A stretch of DNA of 64,000 bases from Rubellimicrobium rubrum (GTDB lineage Bacteria; Pseudomonadota; Alphaproteobacteria; Rhodobacterales; Rhodobacteraceae). The stretch lies in contig NZ_VDFU01000006.1 of assembly GCF_006152115.1 (NCBI RefSeq), forward strand, positions 62,001 through 126,000, read 5' to 3'. Position 1 is the first letter of the stretch; every line of letters begins with the position of its first letter. Of this stretch, positions 36,269 through 46,047 are shown piece after piece. A program made the translations under genes and the position numbers. The notes below the pieces were generated by a model that had not been told where the DNA came from, did no database searches, and saw nothing but the letters and a program-made list of their open reading frames with translations.

Positions 36269-36387
36269 CATCACGATCGGATGATGCGTGGTCGCCCCCC
36301 TCGTGTTAGTCTCTCCACAAATGGTCCTCATGGTGCTCGAATCATGAATGGGACCCGTTGGGGCAGGACGAGACGTGGGGCGGCTAC

Positions 36388-37713
36388 ATGATCGGGCGTG
36401 GCTATCTGCGCAGCAAGGCTGTTGAAGCGGCGGACTCCAAGGGGTTCGACACGTTTGAGTTGCGTCTGGGCGATCTGATGAGGGGTGAACGTGCCACTCT
36501 GGGCAAATCCCTCTTGGACGTGCAGCGCGAGTTGAAGATCAAAGCCGCTTACATCGCGGCCATCGAGAACGCGGATCCTTCGGCGTTCGACACGCCTGGA
36601 TTCATCGCGGGTTACGTACGGTCCTACGCACGCTACCTGAACATGGATCCCGACTGGGCCTTTGAAACGTTCTGCCGCGAGTCCGGATTCAACACGGTCC
36701 TTGGAATGTCGGTCGTGAGTTCGAATCCGCGCCCCGCGCGCGAGGAGCGGGTCCTGAGCACCGGCCTCGGCAAGGATCTTTTTTCGGGCCAGAGCACACC
36801 CTTTCTCCCTTCCACGCCGGGCATGTTCTCCAACATCGAGCCGCGGGCCATCGGTTCGGTGCTCGTGCTTGTCGCGTTGTTGTCCGGGCTGGGCTACGGT
36901 GGCTACACGGTCCTGCGCGAGATCCAGAAGGTGACCCTCGCCCCGGTCGATCAGCCGCCGACCGTTGTCGCCGAGGTCGGACCGCTGGCCGAAGCCGCTC
37001 AGTCGGATGCCGATGAGTTCGCCAGCATCGAAGTGCCGTCCGCGGAGGCGCTCGACCGGCTTTATCGTCCCGAGGCTCTCGATGTTCCGGTCTTGGTCCC
37101 GCGCGATGGGCCCATCGCATCGCTGGATCCTGCTACAGTTGGAACCCTGGGGCCGACTGCCCCTCAACCTACTACGACACCCGGCGCGGTGACCGCGACG
37201 ACACCGGCCAGCGGCTCGCCACTCGCGCCCGCTGAAGCCGTTGCCGATGGGGTGGAGCAGGTCCTTGCGGGTGTGCTGGCAGCAGCCCCGGCCGACCCTG
37301 GCGCGGTCGTAGTGACGACCGGTCCTGCCCCCAAGGTGGAACTAGTGGCTGTCCGCGAGGCTTGGGTCCGTGTGAACGGTCCAGATGGATCCGTTCTGTT
37401 CGAAGGCATTCTCGAGCCGGGTGACACCTTTGAAGTTCCCGCGACCGAGGAGGCGTCCAAGCTGCGCGTCGGAGAGTCGGGCGCTTTGTACATGGCGGTG
37501 AATGGCGTGCCGTATGGGCCCGTCGGTCCTGCCGGGCAGGTCAGTTCGAATGTGGCACTTTCGGCGGACGCGATCACCGAAACCTATGCGCAGGCCGACC
37601 TGACTGCGGAGCAGGGGCTGGCCGACTACGTGGCGGTTGCCTCTGCTGCAGAGACTGCGCTTCAGGCACTTCCGGTTGGGGCCGTGTTGCCCGGAGCCGA
37701 ACTGACGGAGTGA
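36388..37713 (+). CDS. RodZ-like helix-turn-helix membrane protein (DUF4115)
   Basis: A 441-residue protein with a cytoplasmic HTH domain (about 25-95; [20 protein letters not shown] and [22 protein letters not shown]), one transmembrane helix (about 154-176, [16 protein letters not shown]), a Pro/Ala/Thr-rich periplasmic linker and a C-terminal DUF4115 beta domain with [19 protein letters not shown]. This is the RodZ layout, and RodZ links MreB to cell-shape machinery. The ATG at 36388 was preferred to a TTG at 36358 because homologous sequence begins MIGR. ispG follows after 70 bases, as in many proteobacteria. Confidence 0.85.
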   Translation: MIGRGYLRSKAVEAADSKGFDTFELRLGDLMRGERATLGKSLLDVQRELKIKAAYIAAIENADPSAFDTPGFIAGYVRSYARYLNMDPDWAFETFCRESGFNTVLGMSVVSSNPRPAREERVLSTGLGKDLFSGQSTPFLPSTPGMFSNIEPRAIGSVLVLVALLSGLGYGGYTVLREIQKVTLAPVDQPPTVVAEVGPLAEAAQSDADEFASIEVPSAEALDRLYRPEALDVPVLVPRDGPIASLDPATVGTLGPTAPQPTTTPGAVTATTPASGSPLAPAEAVADGVEQVLAGVLAAAPADPGAVVVTTGPAPKVELVAVREAWVRVNGPDGSVLFEGILEPGDTFEVPATEEASKLRVGESGALYMAVNGVPYGPVGPAGQVSSNVALSADAITETYAQADLTAEQGLADYVAVASAAETALQALPVGAVLPGAELTE

Positions 37714-37783
37714 GGCAACACGCCCCGTTGCGGCCGCGGCAGGGCGAGATTACCTGTCGGGTGACTTGGGCAAGGAGCCATCG

Positions 37784-38917
37784 ATGTCCCATAATCCCAT
37801 TCGCCCTTGGCGCAGCATCGACCGTCGGCCATCGCGCCGGATCATGGTGGGTGCAGTGCCGGTCGGTGGTGGTGCTCCGATCTCGGTTCAGACCATGACC
37901 AATACGCCCACCACCGATGTGGCGGCGACGGTTGCGCAGGTCGTCGCATCCGCAGAGGCGGGGGCCGATATCGTCCGCGTCTCGACCCCGGACGAGGAGA
38001 GCACGCGCGCGTTGCGGGACATCGTGCGCAACAGCCCGGTCCCGATCGTCGCAGACATCCACTTCCACTATCGCCGAGCCATCGAGGCTGCCGAGGCAGG
38101 CGCGGCGTGCCTGCGGATCAATCCGGGCAATATCGGCTCGCCCGCGCGGGTCCGCGAAGTGGTCAAGGCCGCACGCGACCACGGCTGCTCCATGCGGATC
38201 GGTGTGAATGCCGGGTCTCTGGAGCGGCATCTATTGGAGCAGTATGGCGAACCCTGCCCGGAAGCGATGGTTCAGTCGGGACTGGACCACATTAAGCTTC
38301 TGCAGGACGAGGACTTCCACGAGTTCAAGATCAGCGTCAAAGCCTCTGATGTCTTTTTGGCAGCAGCGGCGTACCAGCAGCTCGCCGAAGCGACGGACGC
38401 CCCGATCCATCTAGGCATCACCGAGGCAGGCGGCCTGATGAGTGGGACGGTCAAGTCAGCGGTAGGGTTGGGCAACCTTCTCTGGATGGGGATCGGGGAC
38501 ACGATCCGCGTGTCGCTTTCGGCCGATCCCGTGGAGGAGGTCCGGGTCGGCTTCGAGATCCTCAAGGCCTTGGGCTTGCGGCACCGCGGGGTGAACATCA
38601 TCTCGTGCCCGTCCTGCGCCCGGCAGGGCTTCGACGTCATCAAGACGGTCGAGGCTCTCGAGAAGCGGCTTGGTCATATCAAGACCCCCATGAGCCTATC
38701 GATTATCGGCTGCGTGGTAAACGGACCGGGCGAGGCGCTGATGACGGACGTGGGCTTTACTGGCGGCGGCGCCGGGCACGGCATGGTCTATCTGGCTGGT
38801 AAGCAGAGCCATCGCATGGACAACGATCGTATGATCGATCACATCGTCGAGCAGGTTGAAGCCAAGGCGGCTGAGATCGAGGCGACGCGGGATGTTGCGC
38901 CACAGGCGGCCGAGTAG
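37784..38917 (+). CDS. ispG: 4-hydroxy-3-methylbut-2-en-1-yl diphosphate synthase
   Basis: The [4Fe-4S] enzyme of the non-mevalonate isoprenoid pathway that converts MEcPP to HMBPP. The 377-residue reading starts with a TIM-barrel domain ([38 protein letters not shown]). The C-terminal cluster domain supplies three cysteines, in [12 protein letters not shown] and [16 protein letters not shown] is eight bases before the ATG. It is the short bacterial form lacking the plant insert. It probably shares a transcript with the RodZ-like gene. Confidence 0.95.
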   Translation: MSHNPIRPWRSIDRRPSRRIMVGAVPVGGGAPISVQTMTNTPTTDVAATVAQVVASAEAGADIVRVSTPDEESTRALRDIVRNSPVPIVADIHFHYRRAIEAAEAGAACLRINPGNIGSPARVREVVKAARDHGCSMRIGVNAGSLERHLLEQYGEPCPEAMVQSGLDHIKLLQDEDFHEFKISVKASDVFLAAAAYQQLAEATDAPIHLGITEAGGLMSGTVKSAVGLGNLLWMGIGDTIRVSLSADPVEEVRVGFEILKALGLRHRGVNIISCPSCARQGFDVIKTVEALEKRLGHIKTPMSLSIIGCVVNGPGEALMTDVGFTGGGAGHGMVYLAGKQSHRMDNDRMIDHIVEQVEAKAAEIEATRDVAPQAAE

Positions 38918-38926
38918 CACCTGGCT

Positions 38927-39676
38927 CTAGCCTGCGCGCTCCTCCTCGATGATCGCCTCCATGGTAGGCAATGGCACGTATCCCCGTACCAGCCGGTCTC
39001 CCATCACAAAGGTCGGCGTCCCCGAGATGCTGAGGTCTTGGGCTAGTTGATGGTTCGCGTCGATGATGGCCATGACCTCGGGGGCGGCCATGCGGGCCAT
39101 GATCGGCGCGGGGTCGAAAGCCAGACCCTCGGCCAGACGGGTCAGAGACTGCTCGCTGATATCTGTCTGCATGAGCATGAGGGCATCGTGGGCGGCCTTG
39201 TAGGCGTCGTTCCCATGGAGCTGCTGGACCGTGATCGCAAACTGCGATGCCATCACGCTCTGTTCTCCCAGGATTGGAAACTCCTTGAGGATGAAACGGA
39301 TGTTGCCGTCGCCCTCCACGAGATCCTCGACCTCCTCGAACGCACGCCGGCAATAGCCGCACCGGTAGTCCATGAACTCCACGACGGTCACGTCACCTTC
39401 CGGGTTGCCACCGATCCAGGAGTGACCATCCGCGAGAATGGCATCGAAGTTGTCCTGCACGAGCATCTGGTCCGCCGCGACCTGCTGCTGCTGTTCACGC
39501 TGCTCCAGAACCGCTATCGCTTCGGTCAGCACTTCGGGGTTCTCCAGAAGATAAGCCCGGACCTCGGCCCGGAAGGCAGCCCGTTCATTCTCGCTCATCG
39601 CCGACAGGTCGAGCGCGGAGGCGGGCAGGGCGGTGGCGGCCAGTACTATGGCGAGCGCTGAACGGCGGATCGGCAT
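38927..39676 (-). CDS. DsbA-family thiol oxidoreductase, exported
   Basis: A 249-residue periplasmic thioredoxin-fold protein. A signal peptide (LAIVLAATALPASA, cleavage near residue 21) is followed by a helical N-terminal segment rich in Glu/Gln (about 25-75), as in Com1/BdbD-like proteins. The active site CGYC is at residues 106-109 in FMDYRCGYC and the cis-proline loop is SGTPTFVMG. It probably forms or isomerises disulfides in envelope proteins. The start at 39676 was chosen so the signal peptide is normal. It is divergent from the amidase gene. Confidence 0.9.
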   Translation of the reverse strand: MPIRRSALAIVLAATALPASALDLSAMSENERAAFRAEVRAYLLENPEVLTEAIAVLEQREQQQQVAADQMLVQDNFDAILADGHSWIGGNPEGDVTVVEFMDYRCGYCRRAFEEVEDLVEGDGNIRFILKEFPILGEQSVMASQFAITVQQLHGNDAYKAAHDALMLMQTDISEQSLTRLAEGLAFDPAPIMARMAAPEVMAIIDANHQLAQDLSISGTPTFVMGDRLVRGYVPLPTMEAIIEEERAG

Positions 39677-39701
39677 GTCGGATCTCCGGATCGACGAGTT
39701 C

Positions 39702-39722
39702 CGCGATCTGCGCACAATCGCG
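39702..39722. promoter_or_regulatory. Inverted repeat in the dsbA-like/amidase divergent promoter
   Basis: CGCGAT and ATCGCG are separated by nine bases, a symmetric 21-base element 25 bases from the oxidoreductase start and 110 bases from the amidase start. It could be an operator. No regulator gene is adjacent. Confidence 0.35.
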
Positions 39723-39832
39723 TGGTCATTCCAAGGGGCCGTCCCGACCTCACGCAGGCTTAAAGGCGTCGGGCGGCGTTACCCTGCCATTGACGGAAGA
39801 CCTGGGCGCAGACAGGAGCGGGCAGGAGGAGG

Positions 39833-41071
39833 ATGATCATGCGGATCAAATCAGGCCATCATGCTGCGAGATGTTGGGCGGCCGCGATGATGCTGGGCTT
39901 CTTGGCTTGGTCCGCGGCTGCGCAGGATGGCAGCGAGCTGTCCCGCATCGATCCTGCCGCGAGCCGGATCACGGATGCCGCGGGCGACCTCGAGGTGACA
40001 CTTGCCCTAAGCCGCCCCGTACCTTGGCGCATCTTCACGCTGGAGGATCCGCTTCGCCTGATCCTCGAACTTCGTGGGGCCGAGTGGGCTGGGACCGATC
40101 TTGCGCCTCTGCTTCAAACCGATCGCGCATCCGCCATTCATGGCGGCACGACCTCAGCAGGTTGGTCCCAATTGACCCTGGACCTGACCGGCCCCGTGAA
40201 GGTGAACGAGGCTGGCATGGCCGTTTCGGAAGCGGACGGCTCGGCCGTGCTGCGGGTCGTCGCCGGTCCCACGGACCTGGACAGTTTCTCGGCTGCGTCC
40301 GGGGCTCCGGCGGACGAGGTCGGGGCACACTCTTCGTCCGCCGACCCGACTACGGGTCCAGAGGGCGATGCCCGCTTTACGGTGGCGATCGATCCAGGCC
40401 ATGGCGGCATCGATCCCGGCGCTGAACGGGAAGGGCTACGCGAGGCTCATGCCATGCTCTCCTTGGGGCAGGAACTTGCCCGGGCACTTGAGGCGGCGGG
40501 GATCCAGACCGTCCTGACCCGGAGCGAGGACGTCTTCGTTTCTCTGCAAGACCGCATGTCCATTGCCCGCGCCGCCGGAGCCGATGTGCTCCTGTCCCTT
40601 CATGCCGACGCTCTGCGCGACGACAATGCCTCGGGTGCCTCGATCTACACACTGACAGCCGAAGCCGGCGATCAGGCTTCAGAACGGATGGTCGAGCGGC
40701 ATGAGAGCGGCGATCTCCTCGCGGGGCTTGACCTACAAGGGCAGGATGACTCCGTGGCGACGGCCTTGATGGATCTTGCCCGCCTAAACACCTCTCCTCG
40801 ATCCGAGCAACTGGCCAGAACCCTGGCTGACGAATTGGGCCGGGCAGGGGCGGTGCTGAACTCGCGTCCCCTGCGTCAAGCCCCCTTGGCAGTGCTCAAC
40901 GCTGCGGACTTCCCATCCGTGCTGATCGAGGTCGGCTTCCTGTCCGATCCGGCCGACCGTGCGCGACTGGCCTCGGAGAGCGGGCGGTCACCCATCGTTG
41001 CAGGGATCACCAACGCGCTCGCCAAATGGCAGGCCATGGAAAGAGATATGGCACCCCTCCTCCGCCGCTAG
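39833..41071 (+). CDS. N-acetylmuramoyl-L-alanine amidase (AmiC type)
   Basis: A 412-residue periplasmic zinc amidase that cleaves peptide stems from peptidoglycan during cell separation. A signal peptide ends near WSAAAQ, an AMIN septum-targeting domain follows (about 35-130), then the Amidase_3 domain (about 180-405) with zinc ligands and catalytic residues in IDPGHGGIDPGAEREG, LTRSEDVFVSL, LSLHADAL and VLIEVGFLS. GGAGGAGG precedes the ATG; a second ATG at 39839 is an equally possible start. Its stop overlaps the convergent methyltransferase gene by four bases. Confidence 0.92.
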   Translation: MIMRIKSGHHAARCWAAAMMLGFLAWSAAAQDGSELSRIDPAASRITDAAGDLEVTLALSRPVPWRIFTLEDPLRLILELRGAEWAGTDLAPLLQTDRASAIHGGTTSAGWSQLTLDLTGPVKVNEAGMAVSEADGSAVLRVVAGPTDLDSFSAASGAPADEVGAHSSSADPTTGPEGDARFTVAIDPGHGGIDPGAEREGLREAHAMLSLGQELARALEAAGIQTVLTRSEDVFVSLQDRMSIARAAGADVLLSLHADALRDDNASGASIYTLTAEAGDQASERMVERHESGDLLAGLDLQGQDDSVATALMDLARLNTSPRSEQLARTLADELGRAGAVLNSRPLRQAPLAVLNAADFPSVLIEVGFLSDPADRARLASESGRSPIVAGITNALAKWQAMERDMAPLLRR

Positions 41072-41676
41072 GGGCGCGTCCGCGCCATCCAAATGGTACG
41101 ACCGCCACAGGCCGGTTCCTCGGGCCAGAACCCCAATTCCTCGAACCCGTGTGCCTCGAAGAGCGAGCGATACTCCTGCGGATCAAGGCTCGCGTGGTAA
41201 AGATCAGCCTCCCCGATCCGCCCGATGGCTTCGCCGGCCTGTGGTCCCGTGGTCATCAGGAGCACGGCACCTGACGCTGCATGGGCGGCAAAGACGGCGA
41301 ACATCGCCCGCTGGTCGTCGGGTGACAGGTGGAAGAAGCTGTCCCAAGCAAGGATCAGGTCGAACTCCTGACTAAGCCGCAGTGTCCGCATGTCGGCATG
41401 CAAAGCGACCGCGCGGGGGGCGATGCGGGCGAACAGCTCTATCATCGGACGCGAGGCATCGACGCCCGTCACCATGCAGCCCCGGTCGAGCAGGTACTCC
41501 GCCAGGGGCCGACCAGCGCCGCAGCCGAGGTCGAGAACCCGGCGCCTTCCCAGAGGGTGGGGCGCCACGGCCACCGCCCGGTCGATCCATGGCCGCTCCG
41601 TCAGGCGACGGTCCCTGGTCTTGGCCCAACCAGGTCCTTCCCGGTCGTAGGTGGCGATCACATCGTCGGACTTCAT
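41068..41676 (-). CDS. Class I SAM-dependent methyltransferase
   Basis: A 202-residue Rossmann-fold methyltransferase. SAM-binding motif I is VLDLGCGAGRPLAEYL (about residues 46-61), with the acidic loop VTGVDASRPMI after it and FDLILAWDSFFHLSPDDQR as motif IV/post-motif region. The substrate is not evident. It is convergent with the amidase gene and divergent from PBP1A; neither neighbour suggests a role. Confidence 0.85.
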   Translation of the reverse strand: MKSDDVIATYDREGPGWAKTRDRRLTERPWIDRAVAVAPHPLGRRRVLDLGCGAGRPLAEYLLDRGCMVTGVDASRPMIELFARIAPRAVALHADMRTLRLSQEFDLILAWDSFFHLSPDDQRAMFAVFAAHAASGAVLLMTTGPQAGEAIGRIGEADLYHASLDPQEYRSLFEAHGFEELGFWPEEPACGGRTIWMARTRP

Positions 41677-41836
41677 GTCGTTTCACTCCTCCAGGAGCCG
41701 GTTCGAACCAGTCCCATGCCCACAGCCTCGTGATGACCGACAGGGCGCAATCGCGCCGACCGACCGGCATCGGCTTTTGACCCCACAGGGTCCGGTGCCT
41801 ATAAGCAGTCCATCCTCTCGCTTCGTGGACGGGCCC

Positions 41837-44341
41837 TTGCTGCGATTTGTCATGTCATTCCTTGGGGGCATCTTTTCGATGCTGACCCTTGGGCTTGCAA
41901 TGGGGGCCGTCACCCTGGGTGCGGTCTTCTACATCTATGGCCGGGATCTTCCGTCCATCGAGGTGCTGTCTCAGTATACGCCGCGGACGATCAGCCGCGT
42001 CTATAGCGCCGAGGGGCGCATCATCGACGAGTTCGCGACGGAGCGGCGTCTCTTCACGCCATCCGAGGACATCCCCGACCTCGTGAAGCATGCCTTCGTC
42101 TCGGCGGAGGATCAGAATTTCTACACGCATCCGGGTTTCGACATCCGAGGGATGGCCGCAGCCGCGGCCGAGGCGGTCCGGTCGCGCGGCGCCGACATGC
42201 GCGGCGCGTCCACCATCACCCAGCAGGTCATGAAGAACTTCCTGCTTGATGGATCCCGCACGGCCGAACGCAAGATCAAGGAACTGATCCTTGCCGTCCG
42301 CATCGAGAATGCGATGGACAAGGAGGATATCCTTGAACTGTATCTGAACGAGATCTTCCTGGGTCAGAACTCCTACGGCGTCGCCGCTGCGGCGCAGACC
42401 TACTATAACAAGCCCCTGACCGATATCACTCCGGGCGAGGCGGCTTACCTCGCGGCCTTGGCTCAGCGGCCCGGCAACCTCCATCCCGTCCGGGACTACG
42501 AAGACGCCGTCTCGCGCCGTAACTATGTCCTGCGTCGGATGGCTGAGGACGGCTACATCGAGCAGGCCACATTCGAGGCAGAGCAAAGGGAGCCGCTCCT
42601 CACGGTGCAGTCGGGAGCCTACGAGGGCTTCCGCGCGTCCCTCCCACCTCGCAACTACTTCACCGACGAGATCCGCCGCCAGTTGTCCGCCAACTTCGGC
42701 GAGGAGGAATTCTTTTCCGGGGGCCTGTCCATCCGCGCGACGATGGACCCGGAGCTTCAGATCGAGGCCGCGCATGCGCTCCAGCGCGCGTTGGAGACCT
42801 TTGATCGCGGCGTGGGCGTCTGGCGTGCAACGGGGCTGACATTGCCGCCGGACGCATTGGCCGAGGACATCACGTGGCGGCAGGCGCTGGCGGAAACAGA
42901 CGCGCCCCGCGACATCACGTTGGATGGCGTGTGGTACCCGGCCGTGGTTCTGGACATCGGTGACCAGCAGATGCGGCTTGGCATCGAGGGAGACCACGAC
43001 GAGGAGCCCGTCGTCCCGCGCGAGGACATCGACTGGATCCCAGGCTCCTTCGGCGACAACTTCCAGGTTGGCGACGTGGTGCTCGTTCGCAAGCTGCTCG
43101 GAGATGACGGGAGCTTCCTGCGCTGGACTCTGCGCCAAGTCCCCGAGGTGCAGGGCGCGTTCATGGCGATGGATGTGAACACAGGCCGTGTCCTCGCGAT
43201 CCAGGGCGGGTTCTCCTATCAGGCGTCGGTCTTCAACCGTGCGACGCAGGCGCGCCGCCAGCCCGGATCGGCCTTCAAACCCTTTGTCTATGCCGCCGCG
43301 CTCGATTCCGGCTACACGCCCGCGACGATCGTGGTCGATGCCCCGATCGAGATCGACACCCCCCAGGGACTCTGGGTCCCGCAGAACGCCTCCAACGAGT
43401 TTTACGGGCCGACGCCGCTTCGAACGGGGATCGAGCAGTCGCGGAACTTGATGACCATCCGTCTCGCTCAGGAGATCGGGATGGACACGGTGGCGCAATA
43501 CGCCGAGCGCTTCGGTGTTTATGACGACATGAGCCCGTTCCTGTCCAACGCCTTGGGCGCGCAGGAGACCACCCTGTTCCGCATGGTCGCAGCTTACGCG
43601 ATGTTCGCGAATGGCGGCGAACGCGTCGAACCCACCTTGGTGGACCGGGTGCAGGACCGTTATGGCCATACCATCTATCGGCATGACCAGAGGGTATGCG
43701 TCGACTGCTCCGAGCTGGCTCTGCCGCCGGGCGAGGCTCCCGACATTCAGAGCGACCGCCAGCGCATCATGAACGCGGTCACCGCGTTCCAGCTGACCTC
43801 CATGATGGAGGGGGTCGTCCAGCGGGGGACGGCAGCCAAGGCTATCGAACTCCCGGTACCGATCGCCGGCAAGACCGGCACCACCAACGAGGCCAAGGAC
43901 GTCTGGTTCATCGGTTACTCGTCGAACATCGTTGCGGGTTGCTACATCGGTTACGACACGCCGCGCTCTATGGGCGGGGCCTCGGGGGGCGGGCTTTGCG
44001 CTCCGGTGTTCCAGGAGTTCATGGAGCCAGCGGTCGAGCGCTTCGGCGGCGGGCCCTTCGCAATCCCTGAAGGCTGCAGCTTCATCAACATCGACCGCTT
44101 CTCGGGCTCGCGGCTGCCTGACGACGCGTCGGGGGATAACGTCGTCTCGGAATGCTTCCGAGCGGGCGAGGAGCCGATCTTCGGCGTGACGTATGACGGC
44201 GGCTTCGAGATGTCCGGCGACCTTCCCCTGGTAAGCGAGGTTCAGGCCGCCTCGCGCAATGTCACCACCTCGACGGGGGGCACCGCTACTGTTGGCCCGT
44301 CGGCCGGGTTCGGAACGCTATCGTCAGGAGGCCTGTACTAG
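41837..44341 (+). CDS. mrcA: Penicillin-binding protein 1A (bifunctional)
   Basis: An inner-membrane peptidoglycan synthase, 834 residues from the TTG at 41837. A membrane anchor (about 10-32) precedes the glycosyltransferase domain (EDQNFYTHPGFDIRG with the catalytic Glu, STITQQVMKNFLL, EIFLGQNSYGVAAAAQTYY). The transpeptidase domain has SxxK in PGSAFKPFVYA, SxN in SRNLM and KTG in GKTGTTNEAKDVWF. The N-terminus is uncertain: homologues often begin MLRF or MIRF, which fits the TTG (M-L-R-F-V), while the first ATG is at 41852; sequence further upstream looks non-coding. Confidence 0.93.
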   Translation: MLRFVMSFLGGIFSMLTLGLAMGAVTLGAVFYIYGRDLPSIEVLSQYTPRTISRVYSAEGRIIDEFATERRLFTPSEDIPDLVKHAFVSAEDQNFYTHPGFDIRGMAAAAAEAVRSRGADMRGASTITQQVMKNFLLDGSRTAERKIKELILAVRIENAMDKEDILELYLNEIFLGQNSYGVAAAAQTYYNKPLTDITPGEAAYLAALAQRPGNLHPVRDYEDAVSRRNYVLRRMAEDGYIEQATFEAEQREPLLTVQSGAYEGFRASLPPRNYFTDEIRRQLSANFGEEEFFSGGLSIRATMDPELQIEAAHALQRALETFDRGVGVWRATGLTLPPDALAEDITWRQALAETDAPRDITLDGVWYPAVVLDIGDQQMRLGIEGDHDEEPVVPREDIDWIPGSFGDNFQVGDVVLVRKLLGDDGSFLRWTLRQVPEVQGAFMAMDVNTGRVLAIQGGFSYQASVFNRATQARRQPGSAFKPFVYAAALDSGYTPATIVVDAPIEIDTPQGLWVPQNASNEFYGPTPLRTGIEQSRNLMTIRLAQEIGMDTVAQYAERFGVYDDMSPFLSNALGAQETTLFRMVAAYAMFANGGERVEPTLVDRVQDRYGHTIYRHDQRVCVDCSELALPPGEAPDIQSDRQRIMNAVTAFQLTSMMEGVVQRGTAAKAIELPVPIAGKTGTTNEAKDVWFIGYSSNIVAGCYIGYDTPRSMGGASGGGLCAPVFQEFMEPAVERFGGGPFAIPEGCSFINIDRFSGSRLPDDASGDNVVSECFRAGEEPIFGVTYDGGFEMSGDLPLVSEVQAASRNVTTSTGGTATVGPSAGFGTLSSGGLY

Positions 44342-44377
44342 GCTCGGCTTGCCCGGCCCGAGGGGGCGGGCTATGAG

Positions 44378-44396
44378 CCTCCGGATATTCCGGAGG
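44378..44396 (+). promoter_or_regulatory. Hairpin enclosing the prfB ribosome binding site
   Basis: CCTCCGGA (44378-44385) pairs perfectly with TCCGGAGG (44389-44396) around a TAT loop. The right arm contains the GGAGG Shine-Dalgarno seven bases before the prfB ATG at 44404. The structure could control initiation. Confidence 0.55.
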
Positions 44397-44403
44397 ACCC
44401 GCC

Positions 44404-45531
44404 ATGCGCACCGAGACCCAGAACACCGTCGATGCAATCCGTACGTCGGTCGATCTCGTGAGCCGCCGGATGGACCGCGAGACGGCCAAGCACCGGCTTG
44501 AGGAGTTCAACGCGCGTGTCGAGGATCCCACCCTGTGGAATGATCCCGAGGGCGCCCAGAAGCTCATGCGGGAACGTCAGATACTTCTCGACAAGCTGAA
44601 CGGCGTCGAGGCCATGGAGCGGCAGCTCAACGACAACATCGAACTGATCGAGATGGGTGAGGCCGAAGGCGACGAGGAGATCGTGGCCGAGGCCGAGGCG
44701 GCCTTGCGGGCGTTGCGTGACGTTGCCGCTGGCAAGGAGCTGGAGGCTCTGCTGGACGGCGAGGCGGACGCGAACGACACCTTCCTGGAGATCAACGCGG
44801 GCGCGGGCGGCACGGAAAGCTGCGACTGGGCCGCGATGCTGGCCCGCATGTACGTGCGCTGGGCCGAGGCTCATGGTCATGCCGTTGAACTCCAGGCAGA
44901 GACGGCCGGTGAAGAAACCGGGATCAAGTCTGTGGCGTACAAGATCAGCGGGCACAACGCTTATGGCTGGCTGAAGTCCGAGGCCGGTGTCCACCGGCTG
45001 GTGCGGATCAGCCCGTTCGGCTCGGGCGACAAGAGGCAGACCTCCTTTGCGTCGGTCTGGGTCTACCCCGTCGTTGATGATGCCATCGAGATCGAGGTCT
45101 TGGACAAGGACATCCGCATCGACACCTATCGGTCGTCCGGTGCCGGGGGACAGCACGTCAACAAGACGGACTCGGCCGTCCGCATCACCCACTTCCCGAC
45201 CGGGATCGTTGTGACGTCGTCCGAGAAGTCGCAGCATCAGAACCGCGATATCGCGATGAAGGCCCTGAAGTCCCGGCTTTACCAGTTGGAACTCGACAAG
45301 CGGAACGCGGCCATAAATGCCGCCCATGAGGCCAAGGGCGATGCCGGATGGGGTAATCAGATCCGTTCATATGTCCTACAGCCCTATCAGATGGTGAAGG
45401 ATCTCCGGACGGGCTTCGAGACATCCGACACGCAGGGGGTGCTGGACGGCGACTTGGACGATTTCATGGCGGCGACGCTGGCCCAGGATGTGTCAGGCAA
45501 GAGCCGCGCCGAGGCGCTCGCGGAAGATTGA
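44404..45531 (+). CDS. prfB: Peptide chain release factor 2
   Basis: RF2 ends translation at UGA and UAA. The 375-residue protein has the stop-codon recognition tripeptide Ser203-Pro204-Phe205 (RISPFGSGDKRQ) and the catalytic GGQ at 248-250 (GAGGQHVNKTDSAV). The gene is one continuous frame with no internal UGA near codon 26, so the autoregulatory frameshift of E. coli prfB is absent. The 8-bp stem over its ribosome binding site offers another possible control. It lies 62 bases after mrcA. Confidence 0.96.
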   Translation: MRTETQNTVDAIRTSVDLVSRRMDRETAKHRLEEFNARVEDPTLWNDPEGAQKLMRERQILLDKLNGVEAMERQLNDNIELIEMGEAEGDEEIVAEAEAALRALRDVAAGKELEALLDGEADANDTFLEINAGAGGTESCDWAAMLARMYVRWAEAHGHAVELQAETAGEETGIKSVAYKISGHNAYGWLKSEAGVHRLVRISPFGSGDKRQTSFASVWVYPVVDDAIEIEVLDKDIRIDTYRSSGAGGQHVNKTDSAVRITHFPTGIVVTSSEKSQHQNRDIAMKALKSRLYQLELDKRNAAINAAHEAKGDAGWGNQIRSYVLQPYQMVKDLRTGFETSDTQGVLDGDLDDFMAATLAQDVSGKSRAEALAED

Positions 45532-45582
45532 CCTGCAGGTGAATAGATCTACCTCTTCGGCTGCAAGCCAAGGAGGCCACAC

Positions 45583-45858
45583 ATGATTTCCAAGTTCACC
45601 CTTGTCGCCATTCCCGCGTTGTTCCTGCTCGCTGCCTGCGAGGAGGGGGGGGTGCTGGGGTCCGGTACCAACACGGGCATCGGGGCAAACAACATCGATA
45701 CGGTCGCCACGACTCCCGATGGTCAGGTTCAGGCCGCCTTGGACGCACCAGGACGTGCCGGGCAGTGTGAAGAACTCGCCCTGCGTATCGAAAGCTCGGA
45801 CTCAACCGAGGTTGCCCGTCAGGCCGCGATCGAGGAACGCCAGCGTATCGGTTGCTGA
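45583..45858 (+). CDS. Small lipoprotein, function unknown
   Basis: A 91-residue lipoprotein. The signal peptide ends in the lipobox LLAAC, so the mature protein is lipidated at Cys19, followed by Glu-Glu-Gly-Gly. The body has two cysteines (in GQCEELAL and the final RIGC) that may form a disulfide. A run of eight G bases at 45645-45652, straight after the lipobox codons, is a potential slippage site. AGGAGG precedes the ATG. No partner is evident. Confidence 0.78.
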   Translation: MISKFTLVAIPALFLLAACEEGGVLGSGTNTGIGANNIDTVATTPDGQVQAALDAPGRAGQCEELALRIESSDSTEVARQAAIEERQRIGC

Positions 45859-45865
45859 ACCAAGC

Positions 45866-45887
45866 TCCGGGAGCCAGTGCTCCCGGA
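45866..45887 (+). terminator. Hairpin after the lipoprotein gene
   Basis: TCCGGGAGC pairs perfectly with GCTCCCGGA around CAGT, seven bases past the stop. No U tract follows, so termination may need Rho. A second hairpin (ACCAAGG/CCTTGGT, 45936-45953, followed by TCTT) is nearby. Confidence 0.5.
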
Positions 45888-45986
45888 TGACCCTCTCCGG
45901 GGTAGTCGATCCGGCGGCAGAGCCGGTGGCGTCAGACCAAGGTCTGCCTTGGTTCTTAACCAATTCGACCGACAGCCCGGAAATCA

Positions 45987-46017
45987 AAAGGGGCCCCGAT
46001 GCAATCGCGGCCCCTTT
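45987..46017. terminator. Bidirectional terminator between lipoprotein and bactofilin genes
   Basis: AAAGGGGCC pairs with GGCCCCTTT around 13 bases. On the minus strand the stem is followed by TTTTGA, giving a fair terminator for the bactofilin operon, whose stop is 30 bases away. Confidence 0.65.
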
Positions 46018-46047
46018 CATCATTCTGGTAACCAATTGACCGCAGGG

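Noticed and set aside
41855-43684. A 609-codon minus-strand frame over PBP1A
   Set aside because: Antisense shadow of a long GC-rich gene with clear motifs on the plus strand.
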